A DNA stretch of 64,000 nucleotides from JACVRW01 sp963808545 (GTDB taxonomy: Bacteria; Actinomycetota; Thermoleophilia; Solirubrobacterales; Thermoleophilaceae), in contig CAWEGB010000002.1 of NCBI GenBank assembly GCA_963808545.1, forward strand, positions 83,621 through 147,620, written 5' to 3'. Shown piece after piece: positions 43,612 through 51,968 of this stretch. The number at the start of each line of letters is the position of its first letter. Within the stretch, counting starts at the first letter, position 1. Position numbers and translations under genes: made by a program. The notes beneath the pieces are model-generated. The model was not told the DNA's origin, ran no database searches, and saw nothing but the letters and a program-made list of their open reading frames with translations.

Positions 43612-45162
43612 TCAGCGCACGCGGAACGGGCCCTGGTACTTCCAGGACTTGCCGCGCTTGGCGCGCTTGGCCTTCTTCGCCTTGCTGGCCGCCGCTGCCT
43701 GGGCAGAGGTGACCGGGCTCCTCGACCGGGCGAGCGTCCACGTCGCGTGAGCGGCCGCGTCGGACATCTGGTCCAGCGCGGGATAGCTCAGGTTGAAGAA
43801 CGTGTCGCATGCCTGGTGGTAGCACGGGTCATACGCCAGTCCGGCCACTCCGCCGAACACGGCCTCCTGCTCAGGCGTCTTGACGCCTTCGGCACCGGTG
43901 AACAGTCCACCGGCCGGGACCCCGTTCTCGATGAACGGCCCGTAGTCCGAGCGGCCGTCGAACGCCGTCGGCTCCGTTGCCTGGCCCCGGCGATCGAAGA
44001 ACCGGTTGAACAGCGCCTCGATCTGACCCGAGCCGTCGGGCGCGCCGCTGGGCGGCGGGTCCGAGTCGGTCAAGTCACCGTCGTACACGAAGCGGACGAA
44101 GTTCGGCGAGCCGATCATGTCGAAGTTCAGGTTCGCTTCGATCTGATCGATGTTGCCGTTGTCCACCTGCTCGGTGACGTAGGCGTCGGAGCCCACGAGA
44201 CCGGACTCCTCCGCGCCCCAGAACGCGAACCGCAGTCGGTTGCGCGGGTTGTTGGGGAGCTTCGCGACCTGCTCGGCGATCTCCAGGATGCCGGCCGAAC
44301 CCGACCCGTTGTCGTTGATGCCCGGGCCTTCCTCGACCGAGTCGAGGTGGGCGCCCACCACGATCGTGCGGTTCCTGTTGCCCCGCACGGAGTCGGCGAT
44401 GACGTTCACCTCTTCGTTCGGCGTCGTCGTCGCGTTGACCGCCAGCCGGACCGTGGCTCCCGGCGCTGCCGCAAGGGCCTCACCGATGTCGTTGCTGATC
44501 ATCGCCGCCGGGATGTCGTTGTCGAAGCCGGCGGTGGTCGCCAGCGGAGCCTCGCGGTCCTCGAATCCGTCGTTGAAGATCAGCGTCGCCGCTGCTCCTG
44601 CGGCATCCGCGTTCTCGTACTTCTGCGTGAACGGACAGGTGCCGCGCTGGATGAGCGCCACCGAACCGGCCGGCATGCCCGCGAAGTCCGCCGGATCACA
44701 ACCGCTCACCGATGACCCCGCTCCGCCGGGGGGTGGAATGACGGTGTTGCCGACCACGTAGATCGGTCCCGTCACGTCGGTGCCCGACGAGAACTGGGCG
44801 ACGATGTAGTCCGTGTCCTCCACGTACGGCACGCTGGCGACGTCCGTGCGCTGGAAGGTCGACGGGCCGTTGAGCGTCCACGACGGGAAGCTGAACGGGT
44901 CGAGGGTCACGCGATAACCGGCCCGGCGCAGCTTGTTGGCCACGTACTCCACCGAGGCGTCGTAACCCGGTGTGGTCGCGGCGCGATTGCCGTCATTGGC
45001 CAGCGCGATGTCTTGGAACGCCCGCATGTGCTCGAGTACGCCCTCGAGGGTCACGCCTCTACGGAGCTTGCCCGTATTGACCCGGTCGATGGCGGAGGCC
45101 ACAGGTGCAACGATCAGTGCGGCGGCAAGCACCGCAATCGCTGCTAGAAGGGTCTTTCTCAC
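43612..45162 (-). CDS. Secreted M28-family aminopeptidase with PA domain
   Basis: 516 residues. Signal peptide MRKTLLAAIAVLAAALIVAP, cut near VASA. A protease-associated domain (about 130-240; ALIQRGTCPFTQKYENADAA) is inserted before the zinc peptidase core: HLDS in VVGAHLDSVEEGPGINDNGSG, GAEESGLVGS, NFDMIGSPNF and the last ligand in CYHQACDTF. It removes N-terminal residues outside the cell. The last 25 residues are very basic (SKAKKAKRAKRGKSWKYQG) and could bind the cell wall. AAGGAGG lies a few bases before the ATG. Confidence 0.88.
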   Translation of the reverse strand: MRKTLLAAIAVLAAALIVAPVASAIDRVNTGKLRRGVTLEGVLEHMRAFQDIALANDGNRAATTPGYDASVEYVANKLRRAGYRVTLDPFSFPSWTLNGPSTFQRTDVASVPYVEDTDYIVAQFSSGTDVTGPIYVVGNTVIPPPGGAGSSVSGCDPADFAGMPAGSVALIQRGTCPFTQKYENADAAGAAATLIFNDGFEDREAPLATTAGFDNDIPAAMISNDIGEALAAAPGATVRLAVNATTTPNEEVNVIADSVRGNRNRTIVVGAHLDSVEEGPGINDNGSGSAGILEIAEQVAKLPNNPRNRLRFAFWGAEESGLVGSDAYVTEQVDNGNIDQIEANLNFDMIGSPNFVRFVYDGDLTDSDPPPSGAPDGSGQIEALFNRFFDRRGQATEPTAFDGRSDYGPFIENGVPAGGLFTGAEGVKTPEQEAVFGGVAGLAYDPCYHQACDTFFNLSYPALDQMSDAAAHATWTLARSRSPVTSAQAAAASKAKKAKRAKRGKSWKYQGPFRVR

Positions 45163-45316
45163 CCTTTCCTCCTTGAGATTGACTTGCCGGCCGGGCGTTG
45201 TGGCTCGGCCGACCAGGTTGTTGGTGCCTCCGCGGGTTCCGCGCAGACAACGGGCGGGGCCCTACCCCGTTGCGCCGGTTACCAAACGAAAGGGTGGCGC
45301 CGGTATCGTCGGATGC

Positions 45317-45946
45317 ATGGAGTCTTTCGGCAAGCTTGTGCGAAGCGAGTCCGACCTGCGCGCTGTGATCCCTTCGCCGCCCGAGGGCGCGCCTGCTCTT
45401 CGCAAGGAGATCGACCACCTCGACGAGCACTGCCGCGACTTCATCGCGCGTTCTCCGCTGCTGATGCTCGCCACCGCGGACGCCGAAGGGCGCTGCGACG
45501 TCTCGCCGCGAGGCGGTCCGCCCGGGTTCGCGCGGGTGCTCGACCGGCGGCGCCTGCTTCTGCCCGACTTCCCCGGCAACCGCCGGCTCGACTCGCAGCA
45601 GAACCTGCTGGCCAACCCGCGGGCGTCGCTGTTGTTCCTGATCCCCGGGCTGGGTGAGACGCTGCGGGTGGAGGGCCGCGCCTGCATCACGAGCGACGCC
45701 GAGCTGCTGGCTGCGCTTGCGGTCGACGGCCGGCCTCCGGCGCTCGGGATCGGCGTCGAGGTGGAGACGGCCTTCATCCACTGCGCCAAGGCGCTGATCC
45801 GCTCCGGCGCCTGGAAGCCTGAGACATGGAACGACGAGCTGCCCTCCGCATCGCGCATCCTGCGCGACCACATGGCGGTCCCCGACCTGTCCGAGGCCGA
45901 CGTGGCCGACCGGCTGGCGGACAGCTACAAGAAGACGCTCTACTGA
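45317..45946 (+). CDS. Pyridoxamine 5'-phosphate oxidase family flavoprotein (MSMEG_1061-like)
   Basis: 209 residues from the ATG of MESFGKLVRSESDLRAVIPS. The split-barrel FMN-binding region is LLMLATADAEGRCDVSPRGG followed by DFPGNRRLDSQQNLLANPRA and ETLRVEGRACI. The C-terminal FIHCAKALIRSGAWKPETW is typical of the MSMEG_1061 subfamily, which binds F420 or FMN and has unknown substrates. It is a lone gene; divergent from the M28 gene with a 154-base gap. Confidence 0.82.
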   Translation: MESFGKLVRSESDLRAVIPSPPEGAPALRKEIDHLDEHCRDFIARSPLLMLATADAEGRCDVSPRGGPPGFARVLDRRRLLLPDFPGNRRLDSQQNLLANPRASLLFLIPGLGETLRVEGRACITSDAELLAALAVDGRPPALGIGVEVETAFIHCAKALIRSGAWKPETWNDELPSASRILRDHMAVPDLSEADVADRLADSYKKTLY

Positions 45947-45992
45947 AGGCCGCCGGCGGCCCGGCGGCCGCCACTACGCTTCTCGGGGCACC

Positions 45993-46856
45993 ATGGACCG
46001 CCCCGACCCCGCCCACCGCCCCGGTTTCCGGCGGCTTGCCGTACTGCTGTTCGCGGTCGGCGCCGCTGCCCTGGTGGCGGCCGCCGGCCTGTTCGCCTTT
46101 GACCTCGGCGAAGACGGTGACGGCGACTCGGCGGATGGGCCGGGTTTCGGCAACGGCGGCTTCGAGGCCGTGCCCGAGGCAAGCGCCGCTCCGCCTCCGG
46201 ACACGGACATCCCCGCTGAGCCCGCGCAGCCGGCACGGGCCGAGCGACCGGAGGAGGCGTGTCACCCGATCGCCGTCCTTCGAGGACGCAGGGGCGCGAC
46301 GCTCTACCGGACCCCGGGCGGGCGGCCGCGCCTGCGGCTGTCGGCCAAGACCGAGTGGGGCTCGCCGCGGGTGTTCGGGGTGGTGCGCCGCGAGCGGGAC
46401 TGGCTGGCGGTGCAGGCGTCAGGGCTCGACAACGGCGAGCTGGCCTGGCTGCCGGCCGAGCGGGCGATCAGCGACTGCGTGGGCTGGTCGCTGCACGCCG
46501 ACATCTCGAAGCGTCGCCTGGTCGTGCGCGAGAACGGCAGGGTCCGGCGCCGGATCACGGTGGCCGTGGGCCGGCCCGGCAACGACACGCCCACCGGGCG
46601 CTTCTCGGTCACCGACAAGCTGCGCGTCACCGGGCCGGGCTCGCCCTACGGCTGCTGCGTGCTCGCGCTCACCGGGCACCAGACCAACCTTCCGCCGGGC
46701 TGGCCGGGCGGCGACCGGCTGGCGGTCCACCACACCAGCGACGAGGCGAGCATCGGGCTGCCCGCCAGCCTCGGCTGCCTTCGAGCGGGAGAGGCGCAGT
46801 CGCGCTGGCTGATCGAGACGGTCCCCCTGGGCGCGCCGGTCTTCATCCGCTCGTAG
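45993..46856 (+). CDS. L,D-transpeptidase (YkuD domain)
   Basis: 287 residues. An N-terminal helix (FRRLAVLLFAVGAAALVAAA) anchors it in the membrane, followed by an acidic linker and a YkuD domain from about residue 175: VVRENGRVRRRITVAVGRPG, DTPTGRFSVTDKL, and the catalytic block ASLGCLRAG with the His in VHHTSDE. It forms 3-3 crosslinks in peptidoglycan or attaches proteins. It starts 46 bases after the previous gene and precedes the sigma factor gene by 29 bases. Confidence 0.87.
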   Translation: MDRPDPAHRPGFRRLAVLLFAVGAAALVAAAGLFAFDLGEDGDGDSADGPGFGNGGFEAVPEASAAPPPDTDIPAEPAQPARAERPEEACHPIAVLRGRRGATLYRTPGGRPRLRLSAKTEWGSPRVFGVVRRERDWLAVQASGLDNGELAWLPAERAISDCVGWSLHADISKRRLVVRENGRVRRRITVAVGRPGNDTPTGRFSVTDKLRVTGPGSPYGCCVLALTGHQTNLPPGWPGGDRLAVHHTSDEASIGLPASLGCLRAGEAQSRWLIETVPLGAPVFIRS

Positions 46857-46885
46857 CCTCACAACCGAAGGCGCGCCGGCGTTCC

Positions 46886-47359
46886 ATGTCAGTGAAGCTG
46901 CCCCCGTTCCAGAGCCTGCTCGACGACCACCGCGTGGAGATCTACCGCTTCCTGGTGGCCACGGCGGGGCCCGTCGACGCGGACGACGCGTTCCAGGAGA
47001 CGTGGATCTCGGCGCTGCGCGCCTACCCGCGCCTGCGCCGGGCCGACAACCTGCGTGCCTGGCTCTATCGCATAGCCCAGAACAAGGCCACCGATACCCA
47101 CCGCACGCGGGCTCGCCGGGCCGTGCCCGTGGGAGACGTGCCCGAACCCGCCATTGCGCCCGCGGCCGAGGGCGAGCCGGAGCTCTGGGAGCGGCTTCGC
47201 GCCCTGCCCCCCAAGCAGCGGACGGCGGTCTTCTGCCGCTCGGTGCTCGGGATGCCCTACGCCGAGCTCGCCGTGCTCCTCGAATCATCCGAGGACGCGG
47301 CGCGGCGCAACGTGCACGAGGGGCTCAAGCGACTGAGAGAGGAACTCGAACATGACTGA
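46886..47359 (+). CDS. ECF-type RNA polymerase sigma factor
   Basis: 157 residues from the ATG of MSVKLPPFQSLLDDHRVEIY. Region 2 is DADDAFQETWISALRAYPRL with NLRAWLYRIAQNKATDTHR; region 4 is LPPKQRTAVFCRSVLGMPYA with SSEDAARRNVHEGLKRLRE. No anti-sigma gene follows; instead the stop overlaps the ogt gene by 8 bases, so the sigma factor and DNA-repair enzyme are made together. A DNA-damage or alkylation response is inferred. Confidence 0.86.
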   Translation: MSVKLPPFQSLLDDHRVEIYRFLVATAGPVDADDAFQETWISALRAYPRLRRADNLRAWLYRIAQNKATDTHRTRARRAVPVGDVPEPAIAPAAEGEPELWERLRALPPKQRTAVFCRSVLGMPYAELAVLLESSEDAARRNVHEGLKRLREELEHD

Positions 47360-47951
47360 CATGGAACGCACACTGCGCCGCGCCGCCTCAGGACTGCCGG
47401 CGGACGCGCCCGCGGTGCTCGACCGCGCGGAGTCCGAGGGCCTCGTCGACGTGGCCTACAGCACGGTCGACTCGCCGCTCGGCCCGCTGGTGGTCGCCGC
47501 CACCACGAAGGGACTGGTGCGGGTGGCCTACGGCGACTACCGGCCCGAGGACGAGGTGCTGGCCGACCTGGCCGAGCGGATCTCGCCGCGGGTGCTAGAG
47601 GCGCCGGCGCGACTGGATCCGGTGCGCCGCGAGCTCGACGAGTACTTCGCCGGGGACCGGCGCGGCTTCGACCTGCCCATCGACTGGTCTCAGCTGGCCG
47701 GGTTCACCCGGGCGGTGCTGCGCGAGACGGCGCGCATCGGCTTCGGCGAGACCAGCACCTACGCGGCGGTGGCGGAGGGCGCGGGCAGCGCGCGCGCCGT
47801 GCGGGCGGCGGGCAACGCGCTCGGCGCCAATCCGATGCCGGTGGTCGTGCCGTGCCACCGGGTGCTGCGCACCGGCGGCGCGCTGGGCGGCTACACGGGA
47901 GGAGTGGAGCGCAAGGAGTTCCTGCTGCGGCTGGAGGGCGCCACCCTCTAG
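47352..47951 (+). CDS. ogt: Methylated-DNA-protein-cysteine S-methyltransferase
   Basis: 199 residues. The acceptor Cys is in the canonical PCHRVLRTGGALGGY; AVRAAGNALGANPMPVVV supplies the DNA-binding and nucleotide-flipping part. It removes methyl groups from O6-methylguanine. Residues 1-33 (MERTLRRAASGLPADAPAVL) precede the usual start of the domain and look like a short stub of a zinc-less anti-sigma helix, which would make sense after a sigma gene but is speculation. Confidence 0.9.
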   Translation: MTDMERTLRRAASGLPADAPAVLDRAESEGLVDVAYSTVDSPLGPLVVAATTKGLVRVAYGDYRPEDEVLADLAERISPRVLEAPARLDPVRRELDEYFAGDRRGFDLPIDWSQLAGFTRAVLRETARIGFGETSTYAAVAEGAGSARAVRAAGNALGANPMPVVVPCHRVLRTGGALGGYTGGVERKEFLLRLEGATL

Positions 47952-48733
47952 CCGCGGCGCGGCGGCAGCGGCAGGAAGGCCGACGTCCGGCGCACGTACT
48001 CGGCGTACCCCGGCCGCCGTTCGCCGATGTCCCGCTCGAGCAGCGCCGCGCCCGAGACGCGCACCAGCAGCACGGCCATCACCACGGGGCCGATGATCGT
48101 CCACCACGTGCCGCCGGCCGGCAGCACCACCAGCCAGAGGCCGAACCACAGGCACGCATCGCCGAAGTAGTTGGGGTGCCGGGTGTAGCGCCACAGGCCG
48201 CGGTCCATCACCTGCCTCGAGGACTCCGGATCCGCGCGAAACCGGGTGAGCTGGAGGTCGCCCACCGTCTCGAACACCATGCCCAGCAGGTAGAGCGCCA
48301 GACCCGGGACGATCGTCGCGTCAAGCGCCTCACCCGCCTCGGCCCCCACCTGGAGCGGCAGCGAGATCACCAGCACGAGCACGCCCTGGAGACCGAAGAT
48401 CCAGACGAGGCTCCAGCGCGTGAACCGGTCACCCTCGCGTTCGCGCAGCTTGGCGTAGCGACGGTCCTCGTGGGGATCGCCGTGCTTACGCCTCCCGAGG
48501 TGCACGGCCAGGCGAATCCCCCACGCCGCCGTCAGCCCGAACAGCAGCCAGCGGCGAGCCGGGTCGCCGTCACCGGCCAGCGCGCCCACCAGGGCCACCA
48601 GCACGAAGGCCGGCCCCCACATCACGTCGACGATCGAAACGTCGCGGCGGCGCGTCGCCTCGGCCCAGAGCGCCAGCATCAGCGCAGCGGTGACCGCGGT
48701 GGCGAGCGGCAGAACCTCGCCCGGCCCGGTCAG
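47948..48733 (-). CDS. DUF1295 membrane protein (isoprenylcysteine methyltransferase-like)
   Basis: About 261 residues if begun at a CTG at 48733, which keeps the first membrane helix (LATAVTAALMLALWAE); the first ATG, at 48679, cuts into it. Start is uncertain. Family marks: RRDVSIVDVMWGPAFVLVAL, RRYAKLREREGDRFTRWSLV, DRGLWRYTRHPNYFGDACLW and ERRPGYAEYVRRTSAFLPLP. The family includes steroid-reductase-like and methyltransferase-like membrane proteins. It follows the DsbA-like gene within a few bases. Confidence 0.75.
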   Translation of the reverse strand: MTGPGEVLPLATAVTAALMLALWAEATRRRDVSIVDVMWGPAFVLVALVGALAGDGDPARRWLLFGLTAAWGIRLAVHLGRRKHGDPHEDRRYAKLREREGDRFTRWSLVWIFGLQGVLVLVISLPLQVGAEAGEALDATIVPGLALYLLGMVFETVGDLQLTRFRADPESSRQVMDRGLWRYTRHPNYFGDACLWFGLWLVVLPAGGTWWTIIGPVVMAVLLVRVSGAALLERDIGERRPGYAEYVRRTSAFLPLPPRRG

Positions 48734-48735
48734 GT

Positions 48736-49605
48736 CTACGCCGTCGCCCCGTTCCGGTGCCCGTTGCGCGTCCAGAAGCCGTCGAAGCCCACGTGCTCCT
48801 CGTCGGCCACCCGCCCGAGCTGCTCGCGCGCGTCCTCGAGCGAGATGTCGCACAGCACCGCGATCTCCTTGGAGGCAAGCGGTGTGCTCGCCCAGTCGAG
48901 CACCTCTTCCACGGACTCGGGCGGGTCGCGGCGCTTGAGGCCGGGCACGAGGTTGGCCGTGATCACGTCGTAGACGTTGAAGGGCTGGAAGCCGGGCACG
49001 GCGATGCGCACGCCGTCCGCCAGGCGCTGGATCTCGTACGAGGGGCACGTGTAGCGCCGGCCCCCCGACCAGTTGGCGAGCTTGTGGTCGAGCACCTGAG
49101 CGGCGAGCATCGGCTCCCGCGCCTGGGCCAGGTCGTCGCGCAGCTCCTGCTCGGTCTCAGGCTCTGCCGCCCACTCGTCCAGCTGCACGGTGTCGAGGCC
49201 GGCCTCGCGGGCGGCTCCGTGGATGGTCTGCTCCTCATCGAGGAGCTGCCCGGAGAAGTGACGCACCCGCAGCCGCCTGAGCAGCGCGCGCATCTGGTCC
49301 GGGGCGTGGCGGCGGGCGGCGACGATCGCCCGACAGGCCGGGATCGTGGCCGCCATCCGCGACCGCTCGTCGGTGTCGATGGGCATGCCGTGGTCGTGGG
49401 CGATCCGCTTGAAGGCGCTTGACTGCTCCTTCGGGCCGAAGCCGCGCTCCTCGTAGTCGGAGGGCGACTCCGCCAGCCCGACCACCCGCACCTCCCAATC
49501 GAGGCAGTCGCCGTACAGCCAGCGCAGCCGCTGGCGGAAGGGCTCGGCGCTGTAGGCCCACGGGCAGCCCGGATCGGTGAACTCGGTGATGAGGACGTCG
49601 GCCAT
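48736..49605 (-). CDS. DsbA-family protein with monothiol CPWA active site
   Basis: 289 residues from the ATG of MADVLITEFTDPGCPWAYSA. Thioredoxin fold with a large helical insert of the DsbA/FrnE kind; the active site is C-P-W-A rather than C-x-x-C, so only one catalytic Cys is present. The C-terminal 70 residues (TPLASKEIAVLCDISLEDAR) resemble the extra domain of actinobacterial mycothiol-linked relatives. No signal peptide, so it works in the cytoplasm. It is the first chromosomal gene beyond the tRNA attachment site. Confidence 0.8.
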   Translation of the reverse strand: MADVLITEFTDPGCPWAYSAEPFRQRLRWLYGDCLDWEVRVVGLAESPSDYEERGFGPKEQSSAFKRIAHDHGMPIDTDERSRMAATIPACRAIVAARRHAPDQMRALLRRLRVRHFSGQLLDEEQTIHGAAREAGLDTVQLDEWAAEPETEQELRDDLAQAREPMLAAQVLDHKLANWSGGRRYTCPSYEIQRLADGVRIAVPGFQPFNVYDVITANLVPGLKRRDPPESVEEVLDWASTPLASKEIAVLCDISLEDAREQLGRVADEEHVGFDGFWTRNGHRNGATA

Positions 49606-49630
49606 CGGACCTGCATTCTGCCGACCTCTA

Positions 49631-49685
49631 CGGAGAGGGAGGGATTCGAACCCTCGATGGAGCGTGAACCCCATACTCGCTTAGC
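49631..49685 (-). repeat. 3' half of a tRNA-Ser(GCU) gene, probable attachment site
   Basis: On the minus strand it reads from the anticodon GCT (GCTAAGCGAG) through a long variable arm (ATGGGG...CTCCAT) and a T arm with TTCGAAT to acceptor half CCTCTCC and discriminator G. The 5' half is absent: the bases before the anticodon are integrase coding sequence. A tRNA cut exactly in the anticodon region beside a tyrosine integrase is the usual mark of site-specific integration. The intact copy should lie at the other end of the element or outside the window. Confidence 0.75.
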
Positions 49686-50100
49686 GTCTTCGGGGTTTGT
49701 CAGGGGTGTCGTCTGGTCGCCGTTTGGCTCAGGAGTGCGACTTTGGGGGGTGTTCGTGTGTTGCGTCTGGTTGCCGTCCGTTGCGGGCGTTGTTTCCAGG
49801 TTCTTTCCATCGAGGGCGGCGGCGAAGCCGTGCTGGAGGGGTGGGGTGGCGCGTTCGGCGTGTTTGGCGGCGTCGAAGAGGTGGGCGGAGACCTTGAGGG
49901 TGATGTCTGGGGAGGCGTGGCCGAGCTGGCGGGAGATGGATACGACGTTGGAGCCTTGGGCGACGAGCAGCGAGGCGAAGGTGTGGCGGAGGTCGTGGAC
50001 GCGCAGGTTGGGTGTCTGACGAGTCGAGCCCGGCGGTGTTGAGGGCGCGGGCGAGGGCGGCCGTGGGCATGGTTCGTTGCCGGGGCGCTGACCCTCGTGG
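49640..50100 (-). pseudogene. Tyrosine integrase remnant with Tyr-to-Ser change
   Basis: Minus-strand reading gives ALARALNTAGLDSSD, one frame change near 50020, then PNLRVHDLRHTFASLLVAQG, SNVVSISRQLGHASPDITLK, VSAHLFDAAKHAERATPPLQ. The HDLRH and LGHAS boxes of tyrosine recombinases are intact. The catalytic Tyr of the usual V-Y-A-H context is Ser (codon TCC at 49887-49889; TAC would be Tyr). The N-terminal arm-binding and core-binding parts are missing, and the frame runs straight into the tRNA fragment. It cannot be active. It shows how the island came here. Confidence 0.72.
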
Positions 50101-50254
50101 TGCGGCTCGGCTACACGGGCAACCAGACCTCAATCGCCGCGGCGGATCGGCTCTTGCACCCCGACGCCCGCACTGACCTGGGCTCGAGGGCCCGCATCCG
50201 TCCGCAGTTGGAACGCCCGCGTCTCCGAATTCCGATAAAACGATTCTAAAGTTG

Positions 50255-50292
50255 TTGACGTTCCGTCAAGAAAGGTATTAGCATATCGTCAA
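50255..50292 (+). promoter_or_regulatory. Promoter/operator module, copy 1
   Basis: Two 15-base units 23 bases apart: TTGACG-TTC-CGTCAA (perfect inverted repeat) and TTAGCA-TAT-CGTCAA, with 8 bases between. TTGACG and TAGCAT also form a -35/-10 pair with an 18-base spacer on the plus strand, facing the gene at 50447. The same layout recurs at 53545-53582 beside the TetR gene, so the CGTCAA units are probably TetR operators laid over a promoter. Confidence 0.6.
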
Positions 50293-50446
50293 CAAGGCGG
50301 CGACTGCCAGCCGTTGCCGGGCTCGCCGGCACTCGCAGCGGAGCGCCGCAAACGCTCCAGCTGACCGGCCGCTGACGAATCCGAACGGGACGACCGACCG
50401 CGACCGACGCGTTGGCGCTGGCCTCGATCGAGCCAAAGGAGCCACG

Positions 50447-50914
50447 ATGAACACTCAAGCGACACGAACCCCCGGAAGGCTTAAGCAAGGAGCCACCGTA
50501 GGCACGGTCGTCATCGCGGCGGCTGCCGCGGCTCTCCTGGGCGCCGGTGGAGGTGTCGCCATTACGGCCCTCCAAGACGCGCCGAGTGGCCCTCAGGGTG
50601 AGCCGGGCGTACAGGGGCCCGCTGGACCTCAGGGCGAGCAGGGCGAGCCTGGTCAGCGCGGACCCAAGGGCGAGCGCGGCCCGGCCGGGGCCACGGGGCC
50701 AGCCGGTGGGGGCGCTCCCGCAATCGAAGAAGGCCCAGCCGCGACCGACTCTGGATTCGACGGCATGGCCCAACTTGTAGACGGCAGCGACTATCTCGCC
50801 AACGGCATGGATGACCTCAACTGCGCTGACATCGCAGACGTGAACTTCCCGACGCCACCCGTAGACGAAGACGGGCTAGATGGCGACGGCGACGGTACCG
50901 CCTGCGACGTCTAA
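50447..50914 (+). CDS. Collagen-like repeat protein with C-terminal Excalibur domain
   Basis: 155 residues, AAAGGAG 6 bases before the ATG. An N-terminal helix (GATVGTVVIAAAAAALLGAG) anchors or exports it. Residues about 46-88 are an unbroken run of about 14 G-x-y triplets rich in GPQ, GEP and GPA, the sequence of a collagen triple helix. Residues about 118-155 contain DLNCADIADVNF and DEDGLDGDGDGTACDV, the calcium-binding Excalibur motif. It is followed after 9 bases by a nuclease gene that also has an Excalibur unit. Likely a trimeric surface protein. Confidence 0.8.
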   Translation: MNTQATRTPGRLKQGATVGTVVIAAAAAALLGAGGGVAITALQDAPSGPQGEPGVQGPAGPQGEQGEPGQRGPKGERGPAGATGPAGGGAPAIEEGPAATDSGFDGMAQLVDGSDYLANGMDDLNCADIADVNFPTPPVDEDGLDGDGDGTACDV

Positions 50915-50923
50915 AGACAGATC

Positions 50924-51931
50924 GTGGCTACTAACCCTTCCGCAGCTGCGGCTCGCTGGGCGTCCCGCCGCCCGGGGCGCGCGGCGTTGCTGGCGATGCT
51001 CGCGCTCACGGCGGTTGCCTCAGGGGCGCCTCCTGCGCTCGCTGCCGATAAGGACTGCGCCGACTTCGACACGCAGCCCGAGGCCCAGCGCTACCTCACC
51101 CCCGGTGACCCGCACGGCCTCGACGGCGACAATGACGGCCGGGCCTGCGACTCGCTCCCGGCCGGCGCGGGCGGCGGAGGTGGCGGCGGCCACTCGGCCC
51201 CCGCGCCCGCGCCGGACCGTGTCCAGACGATCACGGCGCGCGTCACGTCCGTCGTCGACGGCGACACGATTAGGGTGCGGTCGCTCGAAGCCACGCGCCG
51301 CTCCCACTACACGGTACGGCTGATCGGCATCGACACACCAGAGGTCTACGGCGGCGTCGAGTGCGGCGGCCCTCAGGCCTCCGCCTACATGAAACGGCTC
51401 GCCCCCACCGGGCGGCGCGTGCGGCTGCGCACCGACCCGACACAGGACACCTTCGACCGCTACGACCGGCTGCTCGCCTACGTGAAGCTGCGCGGCGGGC
51501 CCGACGCCGCAGTCGCGCAGCTGCGCGCCGGCCGGGCCGCCGTTTACGTCTACGGCGGCAATCCCTTCCAGCGCGTCGGAGCGTTCCGCAAAGCTCAGCG
51601 ATCGGCCAAGCAAGCCGGGCGCGGCGTGTGGGGCGACTGCGCTGCCGGCGTACGAGCGCCGCAGGCGTCCGCGTCGACGATCGAGGCGACGGCTTCTGCT
51701 GTCCGCGACTGTCACACCTGGGCGTACTTTCCGAATGTGCTGATCAGCTCGGCGCGCAACATGAGCTGCAGCAAGGCGAGGACGGTCATGCGGCGCCACA
51801 GGGGAGGGATCTCCCGGACTTTCTGGACTCCCGGCGGTTTCTACTGCTACCAGGTCTCGGGCGTCAGCTACGGCGGCCAGTGGCGATGCACGCAGGGGCG
51901 CCGGGCCTTCCGCTTCGAGTTCGGGGACTGA
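50924..51931 (+). CDS. Secreted Excalibur plus thermonuclease-domain protein
   Basis: 335 residues from a GTG. Signal peptide ending PPALAAD, then Excalibur motif KDCADFDTQPEAQRYL with DGDNDGRACD (residues about 43-78), a Gly/Pro linker, then a staphylococcal-nuclease fold: VTSVVDGDTIRVR, VRLIGIDTPEV (active-site Asp and Glu) and FDRYDRLLAYV (active-site Arg). The last 90 residues (CHTWAYFPNVLISSARNMSC) are a Cys-containing domain not recognised. Exported calcium-dependent nuclease, probably co-transcribed with the collagen-like gene. Confidence 0.85.
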   Translation: MATNPSAAAARWASRRPGRAALLAMLALTAVASGAPPALAADKDCADFDTQPEAQRYLTPGDPHGLDGDNDGRACDSLPAGAGGGGGGGHSAPAPAPDRVQTITARVTSVVDGDTIRVRSLEATRRSHYTVRLIGIDTPEVYGGVECGGPQASAYMKRLAPTGRRVRLRTDPTQDTFDRYDRLLAYVKLRGGPDAAVAQLRAGRAAVYVYGGNPFQRVGAFRKAQRSAKQAGRGVWGDCAAGVRAPQASASTIEATASAVRDCHTWAYFPNVLISSARNMSCSKARTVMRRHRGGISRTFWTPGGFYCYQVSGVSYGGQWRCTQGRRAFRFEFGD

Positions 51932-51968
51932 GCATGACCCGGCTCGCGTCGGCGTTCGAAAGCCTCTC

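Noticed and set aside
49631..49720. Functional tRNA-Ser(GCU)
   Set aside because: Only the 3' half from the anticodon onward is present; bases upstream are integrase codons and cannot form the acceptor or D arm.
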